This document shows, in pieces, positions 24,560 through 33,682 of a DNA stretch of 64,000 nt; the first letter of the stretch is position 1, and each line of letters opens with the position of its first letter. The stretch covers positions 2,976,001-3,040,000 of the forward strand of contig NZ_CP068760.1 of NCBI RefSeq assembly GCF_016775705.1. The letters are read 5' to 3'. Made by a program: the position numbers and the translations under genes. This DNA comes from Chryseobacterium cucumeris (GTDB taxonomy: Bacteria; Bacteroidota; Bacteroidia; Flavobacteriales; Weeksellaceae). The notes beneath the pieces were generated by a model that had not been told where the DNA came from, made no database searches, and worked only from the letters and a program-made list of their open reading frames with translations.

Positions 24560-25595
24560 ATGTAACCTGCTGATTCTTTTTATATGGTGTTTTTCATTAA
24601 CGAATTGTCAGAATAAAAAAATGGAAGAAAAATACAGTTGGCTGGGAACCGTTTCTGCCCCGGAGGAATACCCGATGGAAGTCTATGAAGGTGCTATTGT
24701 TGCCGATGGTTTTACCTACAGCTTTGATGCCATCTGGGGAACACAGAATACAGGCTGGGGTAAAGAAGGCGGTACCATGAACGTTAATACCGAAAGCATG
24801 AGTGCGCCCTATAAACTGGAATTTACATGGTATTCTTTGGTAGAAAATAAATTCTACACCGGAAAATGGGACCTGGATAAAGAAAAGATCAAAAAACTTT
24901 TGGATGAGGGGTTTGTAGACCAGGACACAAAAAAGAAATCTACTTACAATTCCTTTGTGGTAGGATTAGCTCCACAAGGAAGAGTTGTGCTTTGGATGAA
25001 AGGTCCGGGAAACCAGAAAGAAGTAGGTGCTTTTCAGGCTCATGATACCATTATCACCAAAGAAAAAGCATACGATAATGCTCAGTATATGTTGAATGAA
25101 GGCTTTGCAGAAAGAATGTTGAAAGATCCGTCTTATAAGACATTCAAGCCGGAAATTCGTGAGAAAATTGAAAAAGAAGGCTATCCGCCAGCAGATATTT
25201 ATAACGTTTATCGGGAAAGATACAGCTGGAAACCTTCCGTGATTCTCCCTGAAGGAGCCACCTGGATAGATTTTGGTTTTACCGGTTACAACGGTGAACA
25301 GGAAAACCTTTTTGACCAAAGCTTGAAAGAGAATACGTACAAAAGCAGGGCTATCCCAAAATTCTGCGGTTTGTACTGGAAAGACAAGAACAACAACAGG
25401 TATGCAGTATGGATAGACGCTTTTGATGATAAAGAGATATTTGATTTGTTTCAGAAATCGGGAAAAGACAAAAATATTGATCTGACCATTAAAGTAAACG
25501 AAGACAATACAAAGGTCTTGGTCTCTTTAGAATCTGAAAAAGAAAAACTGGCAGTTACCAAAGCAAAAATAAGGGTATCCCGAAAGATAGAATGA
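24546..25595 (+). CDS. DUF2931 family lipoprotein, candidate T6SS immunity protein
   Basis: A 349-residue lipoprotein: the start MVISKCNLLILFIWCFSLTNC ends in a lipobox Cys at residue 21, which supports this start even though it overlaps the previous gene by 14 bases. The body matches DUF2931 in pattern: YPMEVYEGAIVADGFTYSFD, SMSAPYKLEFTWYSLVENKF, KLLDEGFVDQDTKKK, and later WKPSVILPEGATWIDFGFTG. It would be anchored in the periplasm. Directly upstream of the Tle1-like lipase gene, it is a plausible immunity protein that protects the producer's envelope. DUF2931 has no experimentally fixed function that I can cite. Confidence 0.7.
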   Translation: MVISKCNLLILFIWCFSLTNCQNKKMEEKYSWLGTVSAPEEYPMEVYEGAIVADGFTYSFDAIWGTQNTGWGKEGGTMNVNTESMSAPYKLEFTWYSLVENKFYTGKWDLDKEKIKKLLDEGFVDQDTKKKSTYNSFVVGLAPQGRVVLWMKGPGNQKEVGAFQAHDTIITKEKAYDNAQYMLNEGFAERMLKDPSYKTFKPEIREKIEKEGYPPADIYNVYRERYSWKPSVILPEGATWIDFGFTGYNGEQENLFDQSLKENTYKSRAIPKFCGLYWKDKNNNRYAVWIDAFDDKEIFDLFQKSGKDKNIDLTIKVNEDNTKVLVSLESEKEKLAVTKAKIRVSRKIE

Positions 25596-25629
25596 TAATA
25601 TTCACTCAGTCAATTTAAAAACAAGAACG

Positions 25630-27042
25630 ATGCACAACAATCAATTTGGAAGTTATACACCATCTGTATCCAAAGAGGAAGTACTGGATATTACCATTGG
25701 GATTTTTTTTGACGGAACCCTGAATAATAAAACCAATACGGAAGAGAGAAGGAAAGGGACAGATGCTCATAAAAAACATGGTGGTGGAGCTAAAGACAAT
25801 ACCAGTTATAACAATGACTGGAGTAATGTAGCCCGCATGTGGGATAACTATGATAAAAACTTCGGGATTTATATAGAAGGTATCGGTACACTGGATAAAG
25901 AAGGAGATGCAACGCTCGGATACGCTTTCGGTACCGGAGAAACCGGGATCAGATCAAAAGTGAGAAAAGGCTGCGAAGAAATCGTAAAAAAAGTGAAAAC
26001 CATTAAAGCTGAAAAGAAAGCCGATAAAATTGCCGTACTTACTTTCGATGTATTCGGATTCAGCCGTGGAGCAGCCGCTGCCCGTAATTTTGTATACGAA
26101 ATCGGAAAAGCAAAATATAAAGCCAGTTCACGAACCGTCGCAAACGAAGCTGTTTCAGTGACCACCTATTCAGATGATGATGGAAAAAATGTTGATTCTG
26201 AAGAACTTCCAAAATGGGGACATCTCGGTCTTAAACTCGAAGAAGCAGGTTTAAAAGTTGATGTGTTGAAAGTGAGATTTCTGGGGATTTACGATACCGT
26301 TTCTTCCTATTCAAAATACCTGTCACCAATGCCCAATTTCAGTAACGATGTTGAAGAATTAAGCCTGAATGACATCGGAAAAGCCCAAACTGTAGTTCAC
26401 TTTATTGCAGCCGATGAGCACAGAGAAAACTTTGACCTTACAAGAGTACATATCGGAATCGAAAAAACATTCCCAGGTGTACACTGCGACGTCGGAGGTG
26501 CCTATGAAAACGGACAGGAAACGTGGGAGGAAGTGGAAACATCCTGGACAACCAGTTCCAAATTAGAAGCATTAAAAGCAGAACTCGTATCAGAAGGTTG
26601 GTATGAAAAAGATATGCTTACCATTACCCCCGGATTCTATTTATCATTGAGAGGGTCCCGTTACCTGCTGAAAACTTACAGCTATATTCCTCTACATTTT
26701 ATGGCTGAATACGGCATTGAGAAAAATCTTCCTATCACCTTGAAAAAAATGACTGATGATAAATATTCCATTTTGAATGATCAGTTTTTAATAGGAATAA
26801 AAGACCGTCTCAGAACTTATGTGATGGGAAATGGCAAACCTTATGCCTTCAAACATTTTAAAGCGCTGCGTGATGCTTATGGTGGAAACGAAGTCCCGGA
26901 AGACCGTCAGGATGCTTATCAGAAAGAAGTAAAAGAACAGAACGATTTGAGATTCCTTCGTCTTCATTACCTTCACTGGTCAGCAAGAAGAGAAAAAATA
27001 GGTATGGATCCGAGACCGAACAGAACAAGAGTTATCCATTAA
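25630..27042 (+). CDS. Tle1-like (DUF2235) alpha/beta-hydrolase, T6SS phospholipase effector
   Basis: A 470-residue protein with the DUF2235/Tle1 opening VLDITIGIFFDGTLNN. The nucleophile elbow FGFSRGAAAARN puts the catalytic Ser at 145. Candidate Asp222 lies in LGIYDTVSSY and His285 in VHCDVGGAYE, giving a possible Ser-Asp-His triad. Tle1 enzymes are phospholipases injected by T6SS that attack bacterial membranes. No signal peptide is present, as for T6SS cargo. It lies between a DUF2931 lipoprotein (candidate immunity) and a LysM-like protein. The assignment to lipid rather than another ester is by family and context. Confidence 0.85.
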   Translation: MHNNQFGSYTPSVSKEEVLDITIGIFFDGTLNNKTNTEERRKGTDAHKKHGGGAKDNTSYNNDWSNVARMWDNYDKNFGIYIEGIGTLDKEGDATLGYAFGTGETGIRSKVRKGCEEIVKKVKTIKAEKKADKIAVLTFDVFGFSRGAAAARNFVYEIGKAKYKASSRTVANEAVSVTTYSDDDGKNVDSEELPKWGHLGLKLEEAGLKVDVLKVRFLGIYDTVSSYSKYLSPMPNFSNDVEELSLNDIGKAQTVVHFIAADEHRENFDLTRVHIGIEKTFPGVHCDVGGAYENGQETWEEVETSWTTSSKLEALKAELVSEGWYEKDMLTITPGFYLSLRGSRYLLKTYSYIPLHFMAEYGIEKNLPITLKKMTDDKYSILNDQFLIGIKDRLRTYVMGNGKPYAFKHFKALRDAYGGNEVPEDRQDAYQKEVKEQNDLRFLRLHYLHWSARREKIGMDPRPNRTRVIH

Positions 27043-27095
27043 ATATTTAAATAAGAGTATTATACCAAGAAAGAAATTGAAGCAGGAACATTTTT

Positions 27096-28139
27096 ATGCA
27101 GAAATATAATATACATACCGTTCAGAAAGATGAAACTTTAAAAAGTATAGCCTTGCTGTACGGGCTGGATAAAGATGCATTAAAACTCTTCCATAATAAC
27201 CACTGTGCTGTGAAAGATATGATTCTGATCAATCTCAACGGGCAGAAAGAGCTTTTTGTTCCGAGAACAGCGGTTGCTGATCAAAAGAGTCTGGTTAAAT
27301 TCGGAAAAGGAAACAGCCTTACTCTTCAGCCTGAAAACAAAGTGCGAAGATACAGTGTCGTTATTACCATTGAAAAAGGAGAATCGAAAAACGAATTAAA
27401 ATATGAAACATCAGTTCGCTGGCTGAAAACAGAAAAAGGGCATCATTTTTTTGAGATAGACAGAACATCAAAACTCTATCTCAACGAAGAAGAAGTGAAT
27501 GAAATTGCAGATCTGCTCGCTTACAGAACCTCCGGGATCTTATATCCTTTACAGATCAGTACAGATGAACATGGAAGGTTTGAAACCGTAGAAAATGCAG
27601 AGGTATTTTCCAAAAGATGGCCAGCTGTAAAAGAAGAACTCTATAAAGAATTTGATGGCGAAACGGTAGACGAATACTGCGGAAAGATTGAAAAAGTGAT
27701 CAGCCAGCCCGAAGCAATCAATCTGTATATTAAAAATGATTATTTCATCCGCTCATTATTTTTTGGAATATATCAGCGTTTCGGAAATGAATATAGAACT
27801 GAGATGACAGAAACCTTTCCGGTAACAGATAATGCCATTGAACCTGCATATAAACTGACACTGGAAACAGATCCGGTGAAAGGAGAAACCGGCCTGATTA
27901 CCATAGAAGGATATGGAAAGTTATATGACGAAAGAAATATTGATGATTTTATAAGAAAATCACCTTTTTCATTGATTATAGAAGATCATCCTGTGATGAA
28001 TGAAGAAGGAACTTTCAGACTCATAAGCTATCTGAAAGGAGAAACTTCACTTCCGGAATCTCTTTACCTGGAATGCAGTATCATGCTGCAGGAAGAGAAA
28101 AAGATTTCAGTATCAGTTTCAGGAATTGATGAAAACTAA
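27096..28139 (+). CDS. LysM-like N-terminal domain protein of the T6SS island
   Basis: A 347-residue protein without signal peptide. Residues about 4-55 look like a LysM module (YNIHTVQKDETLKSIALLYG, then LINLNGQKELFVP). The rest is a charged mixed alpha/beta region of no recognised family, including RRYSVVITIEKGESKNELKY and KLYLNEEEVNEIADLLAYR. LysM domains bind peptidoglycan or, in phage-like machines, join spike and baseplate parts. Between the Tle1-like lipase and the PAAR-like tip, it is best seen as an adaptor that docks cargo; this is inference. Confidence 0.6.
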   Translation: MQKYNIHTVQKDETLKSIALLYGLDKDALKLFHNNHCAVKDMILINLNGQKELFVPRTAVADQKSLVKFGKGNSLTLQPENKVRRYSVVITIEKGESKNELKYETSVRWLKTEKGHHFFEIDRTSKLYLNEEEVNEIADLLAYRTSGILYPLQISTDEHGRFETVENAEVFSKRWPAVKEELYKEFDGETVDEYCGKIEKVISQPEAINLYIKNDYFIRSLFFGIYQRFGNEYRTEMTETFPVTDNAIEPAYKLTLETDPVKGETGLITIEGYGKLYDERNIDDFIRKSPFSLIIEDHPVMNEEGTFRLISYLKGETSLPESLYLECSIMLQEEKKISVSVSGIDEN

Positions 28140-28168
28140 ATTACCATTTCACTAAAGATAAAATTAAT

Positions 28169-28657
28169 ATGGCAGAAAAACATATTGTAGTACAGGGCGC
28201 CCTATGCAAATGCCAGTTCGGACAGGCTCCGGACAAGCTCAAAGTACTTACACACCAAAAAGAATATGCCAATGATAAAAGCGCTTCCAAAAAACTGATC
28301 GTTACTACGAAAGAAATAGGAGCAGACACATTTGAAAAAAACACATTCGGAAACTGTACCAAAATGGGAGGTCCGCCTCCACCATGTAAAATTATGGTTA
28401 CAGAATGGCAGAATTTTTATGATAAAGTACAGCTCAGCAATGGCGGATATATCATTGTGGAAGACAGCAAAGCCGTGTGTGCTGTTGCCGGAACGCCATG
28501 CATCGAGATTATAGACCACGGGCAAAGAGCAGAAGCCAGCCAGCAGAACTTTAAAAATGCAGACAAAGATGTTCAGCAGCAGATCAATCCACTGGTAGAT
28601 TCCGAAGAAATGTATAACGACCAGCCTTCAGGAGGAGGGCAGGATGGTGCAATCTAA
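28169..28657 (+). CDS. DUF4280 PAAR-like T6SS spike-tip protein
   Basis: A 162-residue protein of the DUF4280 type. It has HIVVQGALCKCQFGQAPDKL, then FGNCTKMGGPPPPCKIMVTE and ICVAGTPC-like text (AVCAVAGTPCIEII). The paired Cys-containing short strands form a PAAR-like cone that caps VgrG and links effectors to it. The C-terminal 40 residues are Gln/Asp-rich and probably disordered, possibly a docking segment for the next gene product, whose start follows by 11 bases. Confidence 0.85.
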   Translation: MAEKHIVVQGALCKCQFGQAPDKLKVLTHQKEYANDKSASKKLIVTTKEIGADTFEKNTFGNCTKMGGPPPPCKIMVTEWQNFYDKVQLSNGGYIIVEDSKAVCAVAGTPCIEIIDHGQRAEASQQNFKNADKDVQQQINPLVDSEEMYNDQPSGGGQDGAI

Positions 28658-28668
28658 ATGATAAGAAA

Positions 28669-31500
28669 ATGGCAAAAGGCGTAAAAAAAATAAAAGTTGT
28701 AAGCGGATTGTATTACCCCAAAATGTCTGTATTAGGGCAAAGGATTACCATAAAACCGGATCAGTGGGTGCAGTTTGGTGTGGATGAATGGCTGCCGGGC
28801 ACCACAGATGCCGACAAAAAGAAACCTCTTACCTGGATGAGGCAGAACAGTAGCAAAAAAATTATCATCAATCAGATAACCTCTGCTACAGGATATAAAT
28901 TTTTAATTGGTAAGCAGTACTGCGGAAGCTATCAGTTTTATATTGAAGCCAGTCTTTCAGGAGTAAGAGACCCTAAAGGTAATACAGGACTATTTGTAAA
29001 AGGCTGGTGTGAGCCCAAAATTGTAAGCAGCAAATGGTCTACCCAGAAGAACAGCAAAAGCATCAAAAACAATAAAAAAAACGAATACATTTCCTATGGG
29101 CATATCGTTCATCTGAACCTCGTGACGGAAGGACTCAATGGAAATACAGTCAGCATTGAATTGTGGAATCAGCAGTCCGCAAAAGCAGATAAACTGGTGC
29201 ATACCTATAACAATGTACAGGTAATAGACGGTGAAGTGAATCTGAAAATAGAAAATACCTTTGCCTGGATGGCTTATGTGGACAATATTCAGAATGTAGA
29301 GGAGTTCTATGTTAAAGTAAAAGATGTTGCATCCAAAAAATACATTAAAGACAAGCTTGGAGATGACCTTCATGCCATCTATCTGAATGTAAAAAATAAA
29401 GTAGTTACTACCAATACCAACGGAGCCCAGAACCAGACACCAACTAAAGTGTATAAGCCGGATGTAAATTCCGTCAGACTGGAACCTTGTAAGTTTGAAG
29501 TGATCAAAATCACAGAAAGTGAAATAAAAGACGGAAAGGCTAATAATACAACCGTTAAAGTTTTTGATAATGGTAATGGTATAAAGCAAATACAGTCACC
29601 GGCGCTTCAGGAACATATTAAAAGAACCATCTTTTATAAATTCGATTCTACAGAAATTGATAAAGATGGAGTCGCCATCCTGAATAATGTACTCAAATTC
29701 CTTTTAGAACATAAAGATGCCACCATGAATCTGAGTGGCTACGCTTGTGTAATCGGAAAGCAGAATTACAATAAAGGTCTTTCCCAGAGAAGAGCGGATG
29801 TTGTCAAAAAATTCTTTGCAGACGGTGGATTAGATCCAAGAAGAATCATCTCTGTGGGAAAAGGAGAAGTAGATCCTACTGACGATAAAAAAGGAAGAGA
29901 TAATATAAAATATAAAAATGAGAAAGACTACGAAAATAACCGTAGAGTAGACATCTCATTTGTATTCAATGCCCATGATGCACAAACGGTTAACTATGAA
30001 GTGACAGCACCTAGTGTATCCATGAAGAAAGATATAACGATTGATGTTACCGGTTTTCAAACCAATGAATGCTTCAGAGACAGCAAAGGGAAACATAAAA
30101 AACAGGTCCTGATGGTAGATGTAGGGCAGGCAATAGATAAAGGAGATACTGTAAAAACATTTACCACACCATCATTTAATTATGGAGTATACTCAGATCT
30201 ATCACAATTCAATGCTTTTCCTATACAATATATCTGGCCGATGTGGACCACTCCCAATCAATTCCATCTTCACGCACATACATGCAGGTATTTTAGCAAT
30301 GAAAAGAGAACAACCGTATTAATCAAAGCTTACCCGGACATTAAATGGACACTTACTTTCTTCGTTAATCTTACCAATGAACTGAGTGTGAAATGGCAGA
30401 ACCAGCCAGCGGCAAAACATAAAGACTTACAGGCTAAAGCCGGTAAAATAGGTGCTGAAAGAAGATGGAAACAAAAGGATGCTTCCTTCGGATTCAGCCT
30501 GAAAAGTGAATGGGAAAAGAATAGAAGCGGCAGTTTTCAGAAAAGTAAGGAAGTTAAAGGAGAATACGAGACAAAATTCAAAAAGCTTTATGATCTTTTC
30601 GGATCAATGGGAGCAATGTCTGACGGTATTACCAACAAAACTAAAGGACAGGTTAGAAATATAGGTTTTAAAGGTCTTCCGGTAACTTTCGCAATCAAGC
30701 CTCCTAATATTAATCTAAAAGGTGAATGGTTTTTAGAAAGAGCCAAACAGAAAAATACCGAAATAGAAAGATTAGGAACAAAGGTTGATATATCTTTTAA
30801 TGCAGAACCCCTGATAGGATTAGAAGTTACAATAGACCTCCTTTGTACAGCTGTAGGACTGGTGGCAGGAGCCGTGAGTGGTGGAACCGCAGCACCAGGT
30901 GCTGTAAGGTTGTATGGAGTGATCAAAGACCAGATGAATACAGGAGTTGAGTTTGGGAATGATGATTTCGGAGCTAAACTGAGTTCAGATGTTTACATTG
31001 ATCTTGTTATTTCAAGTGAAATCAAAACATCAATTGGTTTTTCATTCAATACTGTAAGCGAAAAAAGTGATAAGCAAGGAAAAATAGAAGCTAAAAATAC
31101 CCTTAAAATTGAATTAAAAGCAGGGGTTTGGGCAAAAGCAGAAGCCAATCTTGTCATTGTGAAAGTAGAAGGATATTTTGAAATGAGCGGAAAGGGATCA
31201 GCTTCCATTACATTCGGGCATGGTGTGAAATTTGATGATAAAGGATTAAATTACCGCCCGGAATTAGGATTTGATGGACTCAACGCTGAGTATGTGATTA
31301 AAGGAAAAGTAGGAATGTCTGCAAAAAAGAAAATACCTAGAGGTGGCAGTAAAAAACCGGCAGAACTTAAAGGAAGTTCAGAAGACGAAGGTATTATCGC
31401 AGAAGGTAAATTTAACGAAATTGTACCTAAATTTGATGTCATCAAAAGTCTTGAAGAACTTTTCGGATTCAGTGCCGATATTCCGTTAATAAGAAATTAG
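28669..31500 (+). CDS. 943-residue OmpA-domain protein, probable T6SS cargo effector
   Basis: Residues 1-130 form a beta-rich module (VKKIKVVSGLYYPKMSVLGQ, GYKFLIGKQYCGSYQFYIEA) resembling cargo carrier domains next to PAAR-like genes. About 318-433 is an OmpA-C peptidoglycan-binding domain: IFYKFDSTEIDKDGVAILNN, NLSGYACVIGKQNYNKGLSQ, RRADVVKKF and NNRRVDISFVF. The last 500 residues have no recognised family; they include a hydrophobic Gly/Ala stretch around 712-746 (LLCTAVGLVAGAVSGGTAAP) and long amphipathic strands, which could insert in a membrane. No signal peptide. The OmpA part suggests a cell-wall-targeted effector, with the C-terminal region a possible pore-forming or unknown toxin. 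The next gene, a lipoprotein six bases away, is a natural immunity candidate. Confidence 0.65.
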   Translation: MAKGVKKIKVVSGLYYPKMSVLGQRITIKPDQWVQFGVDEWLPGTTDADKKKPLTWMRQNSSKKIIINQITSATGYKFLIGKQYCGSYQFYIEASLSGVRDPKGNTGLFVKGWCEPKIVSSKWSTQKNSKSIKNNKKNEYISYGHIVHLNLVTEGLNGNTVSIELWNQQSAKADKLVHTYNNVQVIDGEVNLKIENTFAWMAYVDNIQNVEEFYVKVKDVASKKYIKDKLGDDLHAIYLNVKNKVVTTNTNGAQNQTPTKVYKPDVNSVRLEPCKFEVIKITESEIKDGKANNTTVKVFDNGNGIKQIQSPALQEHIKRTIFYKFDSTEIDKDGVAILNNVLKFLLEHKDATMNLSGYACVIGKQNYNKGLSQRRADVVKKFFADGGLDPRRIISVGKGEVDPTDDKKGRDNIKYKNEKDYENNRRVDISFVFNAHDAQTVNYEVTAPSVSMKKDITIDVTGFQTNECFRDSKGKHKKQVLMVDVGQAIDKGDTVKTFTTPSFNYGVYSDLSQFNAFPIQYIWPMWTTPNQFHLHAHTCRYFSNEKRTTVLIKAYPDIKWTLTFFVNLTNELSVKWQNQPAAKHKDLQAKAGKIGAERRWKQKDASFGFSLKSEWEKNRSGSFQKSKEVKGEYETKFKKLYDLFGSMGAMSDGITNKTKGQVRNIGFKGLPVTFAIKPPNINLKGEWFLERAKQKNTEIERLGTKVDISFNAEPLIGLEVTIDLLCTAVGLVAGAVSGGTAAPGAVRLYGVIKDQMNTGVEFGNDDFGAKLSSDVYIDLVISSEIKTSIGFSFNTVSEKSDKQGKIEAKNTLKIELKAGVWAKAEANLVIVKVEGYFEMSGKGSASITFGHGVKFDDKGLNYRPELGFDGLNAEYVIKGKVGMSAKKKIPRGGSKKPAELKGSSEDEGIIAEGKFNEIVPKFDVIKSLEELFGFSADIPLIRN

Positions 31501-31505
31501 ATCAT

Positions 31506-32105
31506 ATGAAAAAGATAGTTTTAATAATTTTGTGTTTTATCATGTTTGTATCATGCCAGTCACAACAAAAGACAGATCTGGAAAAAATAGATTTTTCCAA
31601 AGGATATAAAGAAGTTCTGAAAGACACCAAATATCAGACAGAAGCAAGGGAAATTGTAACTACATTGCCTGTAGCTTATACCAAAGATGTTTCCGGATAT
31701 AAATTCGGAAATATATCGTTTCCCGAACAGAAAGAAAATAATGTAAAAAACTCCACCGTAGGATTACTTATTAACAATACTACAGAAAGGCTTACTAAAG
31801 GCGTGAAAATAGAACTGGAAGATACTGCTGCAGGTAACGATCTTTTAGCCTATCTCAAATCACAATACAAAAATCCTAAAGTTCTTGCAGGAGTTCCTGC
31901 AAAGAACAGTGAAGGTAAAATATTGGGAAATGCAGCCTATGCCTGGGATCTGAAAGGTAAAACAATGGTATTGGTACAATATTATGAATACACCAATAAT
32001 AAACCCAATACTTCCTCTGTTCTCTATATTGTAGACAATCAGGTGAAGACGGCAGACGGGCAGGAAACAGCAGCAGTACACCTGCTAAAAACGTATACTT
32101 CATAG
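31506..32105 (+). CDS. Hypothetical lipoprotein, candidate immunity protein
   Basis: A 199-residue lipoprotein: KIVLIILCFIMFVSC gives the lipobox Cys at about residue 16. The mature part has no recognised domain and looks alpha/beta (GYKEVLKDTKYQTEAREIV, GNAAYAWDLKGKTMVLVQYY). It starts six bases after the 943-residue protein, so the two are co-translated or nearly so. The spacing and periplasmic anchoring fit an immunity role for that large protein, but there is no direct evidence. Confidence 0.65.
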   Translation: MKKIVLIILCFIMFVSCQSQQKTDLEKIDFSKGYKEVLKDTKYQTEAREIVTTLPVAYTKDVSGYKFGNISFPEQKENNVKNSTVGLLINNTTERLTKGVKIELEDTAAGNDLLAYLKSQYKNPKVLAGVPAKNSEGKILGNAAYAWDLKGKTMVLVQYYEYTNNKPNTSSVLYIVDNQVKTADGQETAAVHLLKTYTS

Positions 32106-32115
32106 CAGATTTTTA

Positions 32116-32769
32116 TTGATGGATAATTATGATTATTATGCAGAAAAAGTAATTACGTATTTACCGTTAGTTATACTTTCTGTCATTGCAGTTATTTTAC
32201 TACTTCCTAATTCTAGAAAAAGATTTTTAAGAATTCAGGCATCATTACCCACATCCAAAATAAAATCTGTGGCCATGGGGCTGGTAGAAATTCAGGGAAA
32301 ACTTATTATGAAAGAACCTATGATTTCTCCCGTTGCAAGAGAAGAATGCATAGGATATTATTATACAATTGAAGATGTAACCAGAGATAAAGAAGGGAAA
32401 AATTCTTATACAACAATTCATAGAGAAACCCAGTGCAATCTCTTTCTGATGCAGGATGATTCAGGAACCATTGAAATACATCCCGAAGGCATAGAATTGA
32501 TATTCATCGAAGAAACCAATGTAAGTTATAACGGACAGAAAAGATACAAGGAAACATTGCTTAAATCCGGCCAGGAAATGCTTCTGGTGGGAGCTGCCGA
32601 TTCAAGAAACGGAGAAGCTTTCATCAGAAAAGATACAGGGCATAAGCTTTTAGGAATTACCACTGTTGCAGGAATTTCAGTCTGGAATAAATACCAGCCC
32701 CTGTTGAGGTCATTTATTGTCACCTGTATCGTTATACTTATCGTAATGATTTTAATCTTATCACAATAA
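32116..32769 (+). CDS. GIDE-like membrane protein
   Basis: A 217-residue protein with an N-terminal TM helix (about 15-30, YLPLVILSVIAVILLL) and a C-terminal one (about 196-215). The intervening domain resembles the GIDE domain: TSKIKSVAMGLVEIQGKLIM, SPVAREECIGYYYTIEDV, and SGTIEIHPEGIELIFIEE, TGHKLLGITTVAGISVW. Bacterial GIDE-type proteins often sit beside LemA genes, as here (the stop and next start overlap by one base, TAATG). The role is unknown; in eukaryotes the domain belongs to mitochondrial ubiquitin ligases, but no RING domain is present. Recognition is from memory and not certain. Confidence 0.55.
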   Translation: MMDNYDYYAEKVITYLPLVILSVIAVILLLPNSRKRFLRIQASLPTSKIKSVAMGLVEIQGKLIMKEPMISPVAREECIGYYYTIEDVTRDKEGKNSYTTIHRETQCNLFLMQDDSGTIEIHPEGIELIFIEETNVSYNGQKRYKETLLKSGQEMLLVGAADSRNGEAFIRKDTGHKLLGITTVAGISVWNKYQPLLRSFIVTCIVILIVMILILSQ

Positions 32770-33329
32770 TGAATCAAATTGTAGCAATTGTTATCGCCGT
32801 TTTTCTTATCGTGGCCATCGTGGCTTTTTTCATCAGTTTATATAACAAGCTTGTCATGCTGAAATTCAATGTGGAAAAAGCGTATGGGAATATAGATGTT
32901 ATTTTGAAGCAAAGAGCAGACGAAATTCCAAACCTTGTTAATGTTGCCAAACAGTTTATGGCACATGAAAAAGACCTGCTTACCAAACTGACAGAACTAA
33001 GAACTTCCTATAACAACACCAATGATTCCGACAGAAAAACAGAGCTTGCCAATGAGACATCAAAAGCACTTTCATCATTTTTTGCTGTTTCAGAAAACTA
33101 TCCCGGCCTGCTGTCAAACAATAACTTCCTGGAACTACAGAAAAGAGTTTCCGGAATGGAAGATAAAATAGCAGACAGAAGAGAATTTTTCAATGACAGT
33201 GTAAACCTCTATAATATAGGAATTCATGAGTTTCCCAATGTTATATTGGCAAAAATGCTGGGCTATAAAGACAAAACCCTATTAGACGTTTCAAATCAGG
33301 AAAAACATTATGAAGGAGTTCAGTTTTAA
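32769..33329 (+). CDS. LemA family protein
   Basis: A 186-residue protein with an N-terminal TM segment (IVAIVIAVFLIVAIVAFFIS), then the LemA helical bundle: YNKLVMLKFNVEKAYGNIDV, LKQRADEIPNLVNVAKQFM, ENYPGLLSNNNFLELQKRV and the closing DRREFFNDSVNLYNIGIHEF. LemA proteins have a four-helix bundle of unsettled function at the cytoplasmic membrane. It is coupled to the GIDE-like gene by a one-base overlap and to the next gene by a 20-base overlap. Confidence 0.9.
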   Translation: MNQIVAIVIAVFLIVAIVAFFISLYNKLVMLKFNVEKAYGNIDVILKQRADEIPNLVNVAKQFMAHEKDLLTKLTELRTSYNNTNDSDRKTELANETSKALSSFFAVSENYPGLLSNNNFLELQKRVSGMEDKIADRREFFNDSVNLYNIGIHEFPNVILAKMLGYKDKTLLDVSNQEKHYEGVQF

Positions 33330-33678
33330 TACATTTTTCGGATATGAAAATATACTGATGGAAAAACCCGAAATTGTTTTGTTTGGGGCGATGCTTCTTC
33401 CTATAGGACTGATTATGGTGGTGAGTATCATAGGATGGGTGTTCAGGAAACTGAAATTCAATATGTATATCATTCAGGCAATACTGTATACCTTGCTTTT
33501 CACCTTTTTTTTTGGAACGGTTACCATGCTCATTCTTTTTTTTATAACAGATAAAAACGGAGTTAAACTTGCGTGGTGCTGGAGCGCTATTTTCCTTGGA
33601 ATGTTTTGTTTTAGCATCATCAATACCAATACCATCAGTAAAATGTTTACAGACTGGTCTAAAATCATTAAAAACTAA
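33310..33678 (+). CDS. Hypothetical three-TM membrane protein
   Basis: A 122-residue hydrophobic protein with three likely helices (about 24-44, 52-78 and 84-104: LFGAMLLPIGLIMVVSIIGW, YIIQAILYTLLFTFFFG, LAWCWSAIFLGMFCFSI). No family recognised. The chosen start overlaps LemA by 20 bases; a later in-frame ATG at 33358 (MEKPEIVLF) is an alternative that would avoid most of the overlap. The tight packing with the GIDE-like and LemA genes suggests a three-protein membrane unit. Confidence 0.6.
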   Translation: MKEFSFNTFFGYENILMEKPEIVLFGAMLLPIGLIMVVSIIGWVFRKLKFNMYIIQAILYTLLFTFFFGTVTMLILFFITDKNGVKLAWCWSAIFLGMFCFSIINTNTISKMFTDWSKIIKN

Positions 33679-33682
33679 AATT

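Noticed and set aside
28990..29589. 200-codon minus-strand frame opposite the OmpA-domain gene
   Set aside because: Phe- and Cys-rich composition typical of an antisense shadow of a Lys-rich gene; no promoter or partner.
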